Positions 1 through 10,332 of a stretch of DNA of 20,004 nt are shown one piece after another; positions within the stretch are counted from its first letter, which is position 1, and each line of letters starts with the position of its first letter. The position numbers were made by a program, and so were the translations under genes. The stretch is taken from the NCBI GenBank assembly GCA_014885115.2, contig WKLE02003579.1:1-20004 (forward strand), written 5' to 3'. Under the pieces are notes generated by a model. The model was not told the origin of the DNA and did no database searches. It was given only the letters and a program-made list of their open reading frames with translations. This DNA comes from Asterionellopsis glacialis (lineage: Eukaryota > Bacillariophyta > Plagiogrammaphyceae > Rhaphoneidales > Asterionellopsidaceae).

Positions 1-3000
1 CAAGTTGAACGTAGCTTTGTGAAGATTTTGTCTTACCTCCTCAAGCTGGTCCGCAATAGCTTTGTCGTTTGTTTGATCGGGCTTTATATCGATATTTTGA
101 GGAGGAACAACAGGACCATCTTCTACTGACTTTCTTCGTTCATTTTCGGCGACGTCTGTAGAAGACTGCTCTCCGACATCTCGCTCGTCAGGATTTTTGT
201 TTTCAAACAAATATTCATCCATCGAATCTGCTCTTTCAATCATATCCTGGGTAGTAAGATCATTATCGAATTTATCAAAAGCATCGTTAATTCTACTGGG
301 ATTGCTTGAATCTTTACAGGAGTAAAAATGCAAACAACGGTCACTTAGTAAAATGGACAGCGGTACATGTAAAGCTCCGGGTAAACCAACGTGGTCCAGA
401 ACAAATCTTACCTGCATTATTATCGAAGCTAATTTGCTTGTCAATACGCGCCTTTTGTTTTTTCGAGGGCGCCAGGGATTCCTTCACCGTGAACTTTGGG
501 TAGTCATCTGCATTAGAGAATGGAAATTCGACAAAGTCATCATCTAGATCCATGCCCTTCTCAGTTTCCAAAAATCGCAGATTGTAAAATAGTTCTTGGA
601 ACCATGGATCATGTGTCTCAATGGCGAACATATTACCTCGTTGTTTCATGTCTAAAGGATCGATGCACTGGAGAAATCTATCCGATGAGCTATTGATGAG
701 TATTTTAAATATTTCCTCCAGTGTAGGCGGTAGAAAACCACTTTTCTCTGATCCCAATATTACGTAACGAGCATAATTCCGCATGAGCAACAAGAGAACG
801 AAAGTCAAACAGTAAACCGGGAGTAGAGCTATGGAGTTCGCGTACACAGCATACATCCACGCCAGGAAGACATATAGTGACAATACTGGTGTTTTCCACA
901 GTGCGACGTCAAGAAGAAGCTGCATCGTCGTTCGAATCCCCATGATGATCGCAAAATTGATTTCTCGGATTGCTCCCATCAGTTGGTTCATGGAGAACCT
1001 ACCAGGGAGATGCGATCCGTGCACAGTGATTGCAATGTTTCGAAATGCCTTTGGGTCGGCACATTGGATGGTGACTTCTTCATTGCGCTTCTCGGGTGAT
1101 AACATCCTTTGAAGGGGGATATAAGACAATACTGCAGCTCGCTCTTTTGTCCATTTGAGATGAAATCGTAAACGGACTGATCCTTGTTGTCGCCGATAGT
1201 ACACCTGAGTTGAAAGCCGAAGTGGTAGAGTCACATCATAAGTACATCCTGGTCGAAGCCGTGCGAGTTCTAAGGCTACACGGCCTACATATTCATCCTT
1301 CTGTCTCTTACAATCATCAAAGACACCAAGGTACATTCTAGCGTAAGCATGGAATATTGGGAAAACACAGGCTCGGCGCATTTTCCGCAACCACATAGGA
1401 TTAGAACAGGTCGGGATAATATCAGTAGCAAATGCATATGAACCCAACACACAGTAGACTACCGCATTCGTGTCAGCAGTAGATGGAGATTTGGGTAGTC
1501 CCAAGCATTGCAGTACTTCTACATGCAAGCTTCCGATCTCATCGCCGCGCTTTGAAGGATGGCAGAGGTCGTGAAAGTGTAATGATGGTGCATTCATTTC
1601 TTCACTGAGTTCTTGTTTTGTGAACCAACTAGATGGATAAGCATAACTTGGTTGAACACGATATTCCAATTCTCCTTCCTCTGTTTTGTCCTCAACTTGA
1701 ACCAATTCTTCGACAGAATTTCCGACAAAACGTTCGCTTACTTGTTTAGACATGAGAGAGGTCCGTGAGCTGTTTCTCTCAAGCTGTTCTGATTGAAGAA
1801 CAAAATTAGCACTAGTAGAGGAGCGCACTCGACTTCTTCCCATTTGTTTCACCGTTCCAAACCATTTTGCTTTATTCCTAGTTTCTATTGATAATCGGTC
1901 CAACTTGGTAAACGCCCGAAGCCAAAGAGCTTTCTCGTTAACCTTCTGAGGACATTTAAAATAGAAACGGAGGGGTTTGTTCCTTGCTTTCGCTATTACT
2001 ATGTCTTTTTCAAGTTCATCTCGCAAAGTTTGTGCAGTATCATTAGTCGGCAACTTTTCATTTTCTTCATTATCATCTGCCTGAGATTCAGAAATTGCGC
2101 TTTCCGTTCGCATGGCGTCAGAGTTTGGTTCTTCTTGGTCTTCATCGCTGCTATCTTGGTCGGTATCGTGTTGGGAATCCAGAAGGAAATTTTCGGGTTC
2201 TATCTCAATGACAAAAGATCCAGGATCGTTGTCAATATCTTTCGCATACCAAGGCATGTCAGCAGTGATCTGAAGACACAGCTCTCGTGTCACTTCGTCG
2301 TCACCCCCTTCAGACGGAAAGGATGATAACCGTCGATGAACTTTCGTCTGCATCGTACGAGCAAGTTCAGCATGCTCTCGCCTCCGGTTTTTAAATCGAT
2401 AGCAGTCAATACTTCCACCACCCTTAAGATTCAAAACAACATATCGATATTCCCATCGAGTCTTTCCAACGGCTTTTCCTTTACGATGAAGCAGAGCGCC
2501 CTCTAAGGATTCAGCCATGGACTGTCCAGCGGCGGTTCCAGGATCGTCATCCTGATGATGCTCAAGTGCTTTGAGGTGCGGTTCTGCGTCTTCAATCAAA
2601 TCTGGCTGGAATTCGTCTGACCCGTCGTCAACACCAGTAGTACATGACTTTGTTGATGTGATGACGCCTGGATCAACATCATGTTCCAATATTGTATTTT
2701 CGCCACCTTCAGAATCAAATGACAGAGTATCTTCGTTTGTCGGATTACATGAGGAAGTATCGTTGATGGAATCCTTTTGAGATGACGCCTTTTGGGGAAT
2801 CCCTCGATTCATTATGTTTCCAAGCATTTTTGACATGACAACCCGTTTTTGCGAACCCCCTCCTCTTATGGGGGTGGCCCCTGTATTTGCTACCGTGTTT
2901 GAGACATCTTCATCAATATCTGGGATGTTAAGGTCGTCGTTCATATCTACTTCCTCATCTTGAGACGTTGACGACTGCCTACGAAGCTTTGTCATGTTTG

Positions 3001-3391
3001 AAAGTAACGCAGAGGGAGTAGGTCGATTCTTTTGTAAACCAGTATTACTGTTGGATGGTGTAGGAGCCTCCTCCATGTCATTATCAGTCGATTCAGTTGT
3101 AATTGTCTTGTTTGGTTCTTCATCATCGCCGTCATTATCAGCAGCATCAACCGAGTTCTTTTGACCACCTCGTTTGATGTTTGAAAACATAGCCGTAATG
3201 CCTACTCCCTGCTTTTTCGTATGTGTCGATAGAAGCGGGTTTGAAGATTCTACATTGGTAGCATCATCAATTATACTTTCATCAAGAGTGTCGATCACTT
3301 GTTGTTCATTGTCAATTTGTTGTTTGTCTGACTTCCTTCTTAACTTTAAATTTTTTGAGAACAATTTCTTTTTCCCTGTTTTATTTTCTTC

Positions 3392-3435
<44 letters not shown>

Positions 3436-4435
3436 GAGGCAGTGGTGATGATCTTGGTTGTGGGTCATCATCTTCGTGAGGTGATAACTCTGTTGATTCA
3501 ATAGCATCTTCTTCCTGCGACGTTGGCTCTGATTTCATAACTTCGTCTATGTTTTTTTCTTCTTCGTTTATTATGTTAGAGTTATCTTCTTCGTCGACAA
3601 TACGAGAGTTTTTATTTTGATTTCGTTTCCTATTGGAAAACATTGCGGGAATAGGTCTTGACCTTTTCTGTAGAATATTTGTCGTTGACGATCCACCACC
3701 TCCTGCAACATCACTGTCAGTACCAGTCCCGTCTGGGGGGTTCTGCATAGAAGAAGATTGTAATTGTTTATTCATTTCAGTTTGGACTTTCATAACAGCT
3801 TGTTCTTGAGCACGCTTCATGTTGGCCAATATTGTAGGCATTTCCTTTTTCCTGTTGTTCTTTCTGAAGCTTCGTGGACGATTGTCACTACTGTTGTTGC
3901 TTGAAGAATCTACCACAGATATCGCTTCGGCTACATTGTTGGTGGTATCGTTGACTTTCGAAGAAGAAGATTCCGATCTTTTATTCTTCATCTCGGTTTG
4001 GACTTTCGACACAGCTTGTTCCTTAGCCCGTTTCATATTTGCTAGAATTGAAGGCATTTCCTTCTTTTTCTTTGTCTTGTTATTGTTCTTGCTTTGGCTC
4101 GAATTCTTAGCTGAAGGATTCACCAATGATGCTTTGTCATCTTCGGTGACGTCCTCTCTAATAGGATTTGTGCTTGATTGTGCCAAAGACGCCTCGTCGT
4201 GATTCAAATTACCATTGTTATTGTTTGATTCTCCAGTTACAATCGAATCTTTTTCCTGCACAGTAGAATTTCCATCTCCACTTTCAATAACCCGGTCTTC
4301 TGGTTGATGTTTTGAATGTAGCTGTTCGTGTTGAATATCGGCATTAGGAGTCATTGTAGAAGTTGACTGTTGTTTCTCCTCATCGACAACAAGTGTTTGT
4401 TCTTTCTTTGATGATGATGACCCTGAATCTTCCAT
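1..4435 (-). CDS. PH and C2 domain membrane protein with disordered N-terminus (3' end outside window)
   Basis: The ATG at 4435 opens a 4024-nt first exon. Intron 312-411 (GTAAGA donor, TGTAAAG acceptor) joins it in phase 1 to a second exon that stays open to the left edge; an AG|GTAAGA donor at 37/36 probably ends that exon. Residues 1-630 are low-complexity, acidic and Ser/Asn-rich, with six copies of a PxxLxNMKR-like motif and a run of 14 Thr (about 335-348). A PH-like domain follows at about 643-855: strands around WEYRYVVLNL and IDCYRF, and a C-terminal helix with the conserved Trp (ALWLRAF), interrupted by an acidic insert. A C2-like domain lies at about 965-1095, with Asp in calcium-loop positions (TADTN, FDDCKRQKD) but a degenerate first loop. 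Two hydrophobic segments at about 1179-1222 look like a C-terminal membrane hairpin of the MCTP/phosphoribosyltransferase-C type. A membrane-tethered lipid-binding role is inferred; the exact family was not recognised. Confidence 0.85.
312..411 (-). other. Intron 1 of the PH/C2 gene
   Basis: The donor is CAG|GTAAGA (412/411) and the acceptor TGTAAAG|AT (312/311), giving 100 nt. Reading through meets a stop near 341, while splicing joins phase 1 ends as ...FDNNA-D-SSNPSR and keeps the frame open for another 310 nt. Confidence 0.85.
3391..3434 (-). repeat. Pure ACA triplet run encoding 14 threonines in the PH/C2 gene
   Basis: An uninterrupted GTT repeat on the plus strand is read as ACA codons (residues about 335-348) between acidic segments. 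A pure triplet suggests recent expansion and likely length variation between alleles. Confidence 0.9.
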
Positions 4436-5560
4436 AGCTTTTATTTCGGAAAGGAATGTTCTTTATATTATCTAAGCGATATCCTTGCTGGCATATTCAT
4501 CGTGGATACTCAAACTCAAACTCAAACCTCTCCCTTTTGGTGGTCGGATTCTGTGGAGACTCTTTCCCGTCCTCCGTTCAATGCAATCACAACGTGGTCA
4601 CTGCCCTTTTTTCCTCTTCTTTGTGCCTGGGGGTGTGTTCAAAAGCGCTGTGTGATATATTCACAGACAGTACAGTACGTACCTGGTACACACCTGGCTC
4701 TCATGCACCCACATACAAATTTTCAGGTCATATCTCTCCGCCGACGAGAGCTCCCGGAGACTGCCTGAGACTGAGACTGATGGGACACTGTCACTTGTGT
4801 GTCTCCTGTATCGGTTTTATTTATTTTTCACAGGTACTCATGCACATGATGTACCAGGGAGCATGCGAACTGTCTTCTCAACTACTGTTGAGGCTACTTA
4901 TAATCTTCCGTATTGCATGACAAAATTGTGGGAAAACCCCATTTTCTGGACTTTCCTGGTGGTGTTGTGGGCTGGAGATTTGCACTTTTTGCTTACCAAA
5001 TGTAGGTCCTCCTCGAGACAGGAGAGCATCTTCCTAGGAAGTGTTTTGAGAAGAAACTGCCTGTGCCCACCAAACCTGTTATAATACCGGCTGCTTCCAA
5101 AGTAACTTTACTTGGTACTGGACACAAAAATGGAAATACAAAGCTATAGAAGAAAGTGAAAGGCTGTTCAAAATGGTTGAAAAAAAATTCATAATGCGTT
5201 AAATGGTGATTTAGTTGCAGTCCTCTCATCTTTTGCATATTTAAGAGGAACGTATCGTATAAGTTTTCAAGTTGTGTGCAGTGCTGGTGCAAATCCTAAA
5301 ATAAAATATTCAGGGGTATGATAAGTTGTATCTATCAGGCATTGCATAAACGATATTTTCTCTAACAAACATCTACCAGTGCCTAATACCCAGGTCGAAC
5401 ATTGTCAAGATGTTGCAGAAGTATTCTCTTTTACACACCTACAAAGTAAGAGATCATCCATCGCCTTCTATCTATTACCCTGCCTTAGATGTCATTATGT
5501 TGTCACTCTTCTTGGTTTCAATTTTTCTATGCTGCCTTTCAAAATTTCAAAAAATTTCAA
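4436..5560. other. Spacer between the PH/C2 gene and the solute-binding-domain gene
   Basis: This holds the upstream region of the PH/C2 gene and the 3' flank of the solute-binding-domain gene. Visible elements are a CTCAAA triplet repeat (about 4507-4526), one TACCTGGTA 9-mer (4680-4688) next to a GTAC-rich stretch, and an AT-rich repeat of AAATTTC units at about 5533-5560 just beyond the stop of the neighbouring gene. Several 60-150 codon frames exist, but they lack domain-like content or an ATG and look like chance. No RNA gene was recognised. Confidence 0.6.
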
Positions 5561-8500
5561 TTATATCCGAAGAACTTCACTCTTGCTTAGGTATGGAAAG
5601 TGTTGAGGTCCATTAAGCTGAATAGCGTTCAACATGTTTCTTGAAGCATTACGTGTATAATATTTCTCCATGTTCCGCGCATAGATATCCCCATAGGTAC
5701 CAACTGCCCCCATGGAAAATTCGAACATTTTACTAAATTCAGAACCAAACACATTGCCTTCTGGTGTAAAGATCTGAGCATTTTCTTCCGCATAGAATGT
5801 ACCGGAAACTACCCAGTATACAAAGCTAGACCAGTACTGATCATCCTGACGTGTAGCGAGAGCCAAACTATGACAAGAGAAAGAAACATAAGACGCGTTG
5901 GACGTGAGAAACATCTCCACATATGTACATAAATGGAATGGCGTTTCATGTGGAAGTACAAAGCAACAGATAGATAGACTTACGGTGACTTTTCGTTGAC
6001 ATTGCTATAAAAATACGGCTGAGAAAACGAGAATTTTTCACCATTAACTCCAACACTAGCCTCGAAAGTCAAACTGGCACCTGAGAGAACATCCAAGGTT
6101 CCATTTGCTAGCGCCATGAAACCATCATCAACCGTGCTATTCTTGGCACCATTGACTTGTACGAACTCAACGGCACCATCAATTTTATTAAATACACTAG
6201 CTGCTAAAGCACGGCAAAAGTCTGCATCCATTCCACCCCATTCTCCTTGCCCCGCCGTGCTATGATTGTATTCCCCGAAGCCTCTTTCCTGGCGAATACC
6301 ACATATCAGTTTTTTTCGTTTAATAATTGTACCTAATGTGCCATAATTCGAACGATCGAAACCAGGATGTTTCATGCCACCGAGGGCATAAGAATAAATA
6401 AGACCGGTATCTCCTTTGGTGTTGATCCAATCTAATCCTTTACGAGGGACAGAGTCATTTAGATTCTTTTTATAAATTTCACCATAATTTCCCACGGCTT
6501 TAATGGCATCAACAAACATGTTTTGATATTCCTTTCCGTATGCAGCTGTTTGCCTGAAGTCGTTTGCTGATTCTTGTGTAATGTTGTATTTTTCCGCTAC
6601 CAAGAGAGCTTGAAGAATCCAATTACAAAAATTAGACCACGGCACATCGCCATCTCGAGTAACAATAGCTAATGGTTCCTTTGAAAACAATCTACTTGCA
6701 ACCTCGTAACTTTTATTGTAAAAACCAAGATTCTTATCAACAGCCATTTTTGAAAGCGCTGGACGCTCTTGTGCTATGACATTGCAATCACCACTTGCCA
6801 AACCCTCGTAGATATCTGCTTTCAGGACAAGACGATTTTTTGGAAACCATTGGTCCTGGAGAATTTGCTTATGTGTACAATCGGGGCAGACGCAAATTTT
6901 AAGGTTCCGGCATCTGCCAAAGTAATAATTCAAAGAATTAGCACAGTCGACAAATGCAGGATCCCCTCCAAATGTGAGACCGTCGTACAGGTATGGAGTT
7001 GAAAAAGTAAAACCGACTCCAGATGCATTCTGTTCATGAATTGAAATAATTGAAAGCATATGTTGCCAAATGATGAGGATCAAAGTTAGGGTGTTCTCTA
7101 ACGGTGAATGCCAGTTAGAGGGAAATGCTACGCTGCTGACCATTGATATCTCTTTTCTTACCAGATACACATCTCGTTCCATGGTATATGTAATTCCTCT
7201 TGCAAGGAGGTCTATTGTCTCCTCTGCCAATGCATTCAAAGATGCTTGAACTTTGCCCTTTCCATAATGTTCGAATGCGAGGAATTCTCGTTGGTCATCG
7301 CTATGACCAAATAGTGCAGAAGCTATTGCTCGACACTATAAACAGATGCAAATGAAGAATTGCAAATGTGTTAATGAGGCAGCCAAAGGTAGTTTTTAAA
7401 TTCACACTGCAGAAGCAACTTACCAGATCTTGATTGAATCCTTCTAATGCATTCTTTTCGTCGGCTGTGCCACAAATAAGGCGACCTCTAGCCTTTATTG
7501 TTTCAATTGTTGGAACAGGCGTGGCTGTTGGGGATATACTTGGACTTGCCGATGGTATCATCGAGGGTACCAGTGTTGATTCCCCGACGACAATCACAGT
7601 ATCGTCCTTACTCAATACTACGGCAAGGCTAACGACAACAGTAAAAAGCATCAATAACAGCACCATTGCAAGTAGTATGTACAAACGTTTTTCTTTTTGT
7701 TTTCTTTCGTCGTCAACTTCCACAGCTTCAACGTGCATGGATCGGATAGTTATTTGGTCAATGATGTTTCGTTCAAGTTCATCCGAATCTAATACAGTAG
7801 CATGAGGCGTTTCAACTTGTGTTAGATGTTCTGCCGTCAAAAACTCGTCAGAAAATTCAGAATCCAATGCACAGTTTGAAATTCCTGCAACTGATATAGC
7901 ACCGGGTAGATGAAGATTGACCGAAGAACGCGGGTATAAATGACTTGAATCAATTTCACTCAAGTTAGAAATTCTTGTTACCCTCTTATCAACATGGTGT
8001 GATATTAATGTATGTTCGTCGATGTTTTCAGAAGGGTTGCTGTTGTTTTTATCGTCGGTATTGTCCTTGTAGTCCTCATCGCGTTTTAGACCCCCCTTCC
8101 CCGGTACATAACTTGTTTTTTCCTTTATGGGAGTAGCAATATCAGGAGACGAAATACTATCACTGATGTGTTCAGGCATCCGTGCCACACTACTAGTACC
8201 AGTTGCAGGGCTATTCCCATTCCCACAATGATTGCTAACTCTCAAGCTGGTGAGGTTGGCTTTTGGTCGACGTGTCATGTTCCTACGAGCGCTTTTTCCT
8301 TTTTGCCTGTAGGAGATTTGTTCTTTTTCCTTAGGACCACCTTGCGCACGAATTACACTACTAGTATACTCGTATGCCGCCGTTGCTGATCTAATTTGTC
8401 GTGTTGAATTTCCTCCGTTTTCAGGCGGACCGTTTCTGTGATGGTGTTTACCTCCTAGTATCGTACCATCTGTTGAGGGAGGAGTTTCGATACGCGCACT

Positions 8501-9283
8501 AAAGCTATTGGCACTTGATTCACTTAATTCGCGGCTAAGTGGCACCACACCCTTTCTTTTTTCTGTGTCTTTCTCCTCTTCACCGTGAAAGCTTATCCGG
8601 AATTTGACTTTGTTTTTGCATCGACCATCAGAAACACTAAGCTCTGATAGGCTATCACGATGCTCGTCTTTGATCGAAGAATCATCAGAATCCATAAGTT
8701 CTACGTGGCTACCACTGATATCGTTCTTGCTCGATAGTGATGATGCAGCTTCATTTGCTGTACTTGTAGAAGTGGTGTTCATTGGTGAGGAAGAAGTAGA
8801 GACAGGGCGAGGTGAAATTTCTGTAAAATCATTTTTTTCTGATTCTTCCATAGTTAATAAACTATCATCACCTTGCCATTCTGAATTTATTGTCGCTGCT
8901 TCCGCTTTATCCTCGTTGGGTTTCTGCAATTTATTTGTAGTGTTGCTGTGGGAAATATGGCTATCACGTTCATCGATTTCTCCGTCTGTGTAATCATCAT
9001 TCTCAACGATTTTAGCTGTGGTCCCGTTTGGCGCTGCTGTAGAAGACAAAGAAGCACGACTCGACAGACTAGCCTGATGACAATTATCTTTTTCCCTGCT
9101 GTCAGAATTGTTGGCATTTACTCGGTTGCATTGATCATCATCTTCTTCGTTATTAAATGAACAATTCTTCTCATGGTTCAAATTGACGATTCCGTCCCCG
9201 TCGTCGTCATTTACTTCGTGTTCTTCTAGAGTGCTGTTTTCATCGGTGATAGTTGTAAGTTTGCTTGCTGTTCTCGTTGTCAT
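5561..9283 (-). CDS. Type II membrane protein with tandem bacterial-type family-3 solute-binding domains
   Basis: There are four exons, 9283-7424, 7335-7162, 7029-5984 and 5867-5561, totalling 3387 nt and 1128 residues. Residues 1-530 form a Ser/Asp/Glu/Asn-rich tail with no signal peptide. One membrane span lies at about 534-556 (LLAMVLLLMLFTVVVSLAVV), followed by a Ser/Pro/Thr spacer. Binding domain 1 (about 593-885) begins IKARGRLICGT, continues GFNQDLCRAIASALFG across intron 1 and FTFSTPYLYDG, and reaches KEPLAIVTRDGD. Domain 2 (about 907-1110) begins IIKRKKLICGI, then GGMDADFCRALAASVFN, LDVLSGASLTFE and FSFSQPYFYS, but passes directly to SPLALATRQDD, missing about 95 residues of lobe 2. 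Family knowledge: SBP_bac_3 modules bind amino acids or other small polar ligands. Inference: the tandem modules face outside while the long tail is cytosolic, as in a receptor or capture protein rather than a transporter subunit. The ligand cannot be named. Confidence 0.88.
5868..5983 (-). other. Intron 3 of the solute-binding-domain gene
   Basis: The donor is CACC|GTAAGT (5984/5983) and the acceptor CTCTTGTCATAG|TTTG (5868/5867). It is 116 nt, phase 2. The spliced codon CC-T gives NEKSP-LALATR, matching KEPLAIVTR in domain 1. The junction coincides with the missing lobe-2 segment of domain 2. Confidence 0.88.
7030..7161 (-). other. Intron 2 of the solute-binding-domain gene, 132 nt and stop-free
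   Basis: The donor is CTG|GTAAGA (7162/7161) and the acceptor CATGAACAG|AAT (7030/7029), phase 0. It is 132 nt, a multiple of three, with no in-frame stop, so a naive reading retains it. Removing it restores TMERDVYL-NASGVGFTFSTPYLYDG, the normal family layout. Confidence 0.85.
7336..7423 (-). other. Intron 1 of the solute-binding-domain gene
   Basis: The donor is CTG|GTAAGT (7424/7423) and the acceptor CTGTTTATAG|TGT (7336/7335). It is 88 nt, phase 0. Splicing creates GFNQDL-CRAIASALFG, which mirrors GGMDADFCRALAASVF in the second domain and so supports both sites. Confidence 0.92.
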
Positions 9284-9743
9284 TTTCCTTTTCTCTCGAT
9301 AGCTTCGTCCACCGTACTAGAAACCAATTTCAGATCACAAATGAACTCTATGAGTCGTTCCCATTTGATGCTACTGTCAAGGTTTTGCGTATTTTTTTCG
9401 AGAAGAATAATGCAGTAAACTCTTATCGGTGCATTCGACATCTAACGAGATAGACAAAAGATATAAGATAAGAAACCCAACCTCCTCTTCTGCAAAAGTC
9501 TAGCTGTCGGGCCGCCGCCGCTGGTCAGTGACTGCTGTGCTGTACAGTACTTACTAGAGAGAACCACAGGTATCTGTTAGGTCCCACCGGTATTAAGTAT
9601 TTCGTTGTGAAACGCCTGGTTAGATGGTGATACTTTATATACTAAAATTTGTATACCTAATGCTACCTAGAGTACAGCAACGGATACTTATTCAGTACGT
9701 GTACCGGGTATCCATATATGCGTACCAGTTAGCTAGTATTATT

Positions 9744-9772
9744 AGGTACCAGGTACACCATACCTGGTACCT
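9744..9772. repeat. Perfect 12-bp hairpin built from TACCAGGTA
   Basis: AGGTACCAGGTA (9744-9755) and TACCTGGTACCT (9761-9772) are exact reverse complements around the loop CACCA. The surrounding 200 bp hold degenerate relatives (TACCGGGTA, GTACCGGTAC). Confidence 0.9.
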
Positions 9773-9854
9773 GGTCCATCCTATCCAGTACCGGTACTAC
9801 CTGTAATTGTTGGTTGCAGTATACCTTATTCATATAACCCCTCAGTCAATGAGT

Positions 9855-9880
9855 ACAGGTACCTGGTAACTGGTACCTGT
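9855..9880. repeat. 9-bp hairpin of the same TACCTGGTA family
   Basis: ACAGGTACC (9855-9863) and GGTACCTGT (9872-9880) are perfect reverse complements with the loop TGGTAACT. It overlaps another TACCTGGTA copy at 9860-9868. Confidence 0.85.
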
Positions 9881-10220
9881 CTGGTACAACGGCGTGGTCC
9901 TTGTACTATATTAGATAGGACACGGTCCGGTATAGACTATTGTACATTGATTGTACCCTGTAGGCTGTTTTTATTATATCTTCTGTCCTCAACTAAGAAA
10001 ATATACAGGGACAAGTTCGATTTTATTATGTAGACTCATTACCCCAAATGATTGGTATCCTTTTTTGCATGTATATTATAATACCCAAACTCAGATGCTT
10101 TCGCAGACAAAAGGTGACACATTATATTCTGGAGCGAGTCGTTCTTCATTGGTACTTTTATGAAGACGATGCTGAGTAGTGCAATGCTACGTAAATAATA
10201 ATGTAAAGGCTCTTGAAGTA

Positions 10221-10332
10221 AGATCTTTTTCCTCGTCTTACAAACGTGAACCTTAGTATTCCTAGACTAGGTCCTACTGTCCACACCCACAGTAGTCAGA
10301 TCTTTTTCCTCATCTTACAAACGGGAACCTTA
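10221..10332. repeat. 35-bp direct repeat flanking a small hairpin
   Basis: Copies at 10221-10255 and 10298-10332 both run AGATCTTTTTCCTC(G/A)TC through GAACCTTA and differ at only two positions. The 42-nt interval contains CTACTGT (10274-10280) and ACAGTAG (10289-10295), a perfect 7-bp stem with an 8-nt loop. It could be a local duplication or the footprint of a small element; no coding capacity is seen. Confidence 0.88.

Noticed and set aside
925..950. GTTCGAATCC, which resembles a tRNA T-arm B box
   Set aside because: It lies inside the membrane-hairpin coding region of the PH/C2 gene, and no acceptor stem, D-arm or anticodon arm can be folded around it.
3174..3437. Plus-strand 87-codon frame ending in a long valine run
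   Set aside because: It is the complement of the polythreonine ACA repeat in the PH/C2 gene, with no independent content.
4456..4920. Plus-strand 154-codon frame upstream of the PH/C2 gene
   Set aside because: It lies in the presumed divergent upstream region, has a Cys/Ser-rich unpatterned composition and overlaps spacer repeats; nothing indicates selection for coding.
4993..5292. Minus-strand 99-codon frame in the first spacer
   Set aside because: It opens with TTG, lacks an ATG at its start, and its Phe-rich content reflects AT-rich homopolymers.
9624..9806. Plus-strand 60-codon frame rich in Tyr/Val/Ile
   Set aside because: It is a translation of the TACCTGGTA word cluster (YLV, YQV repeats), not a gene.
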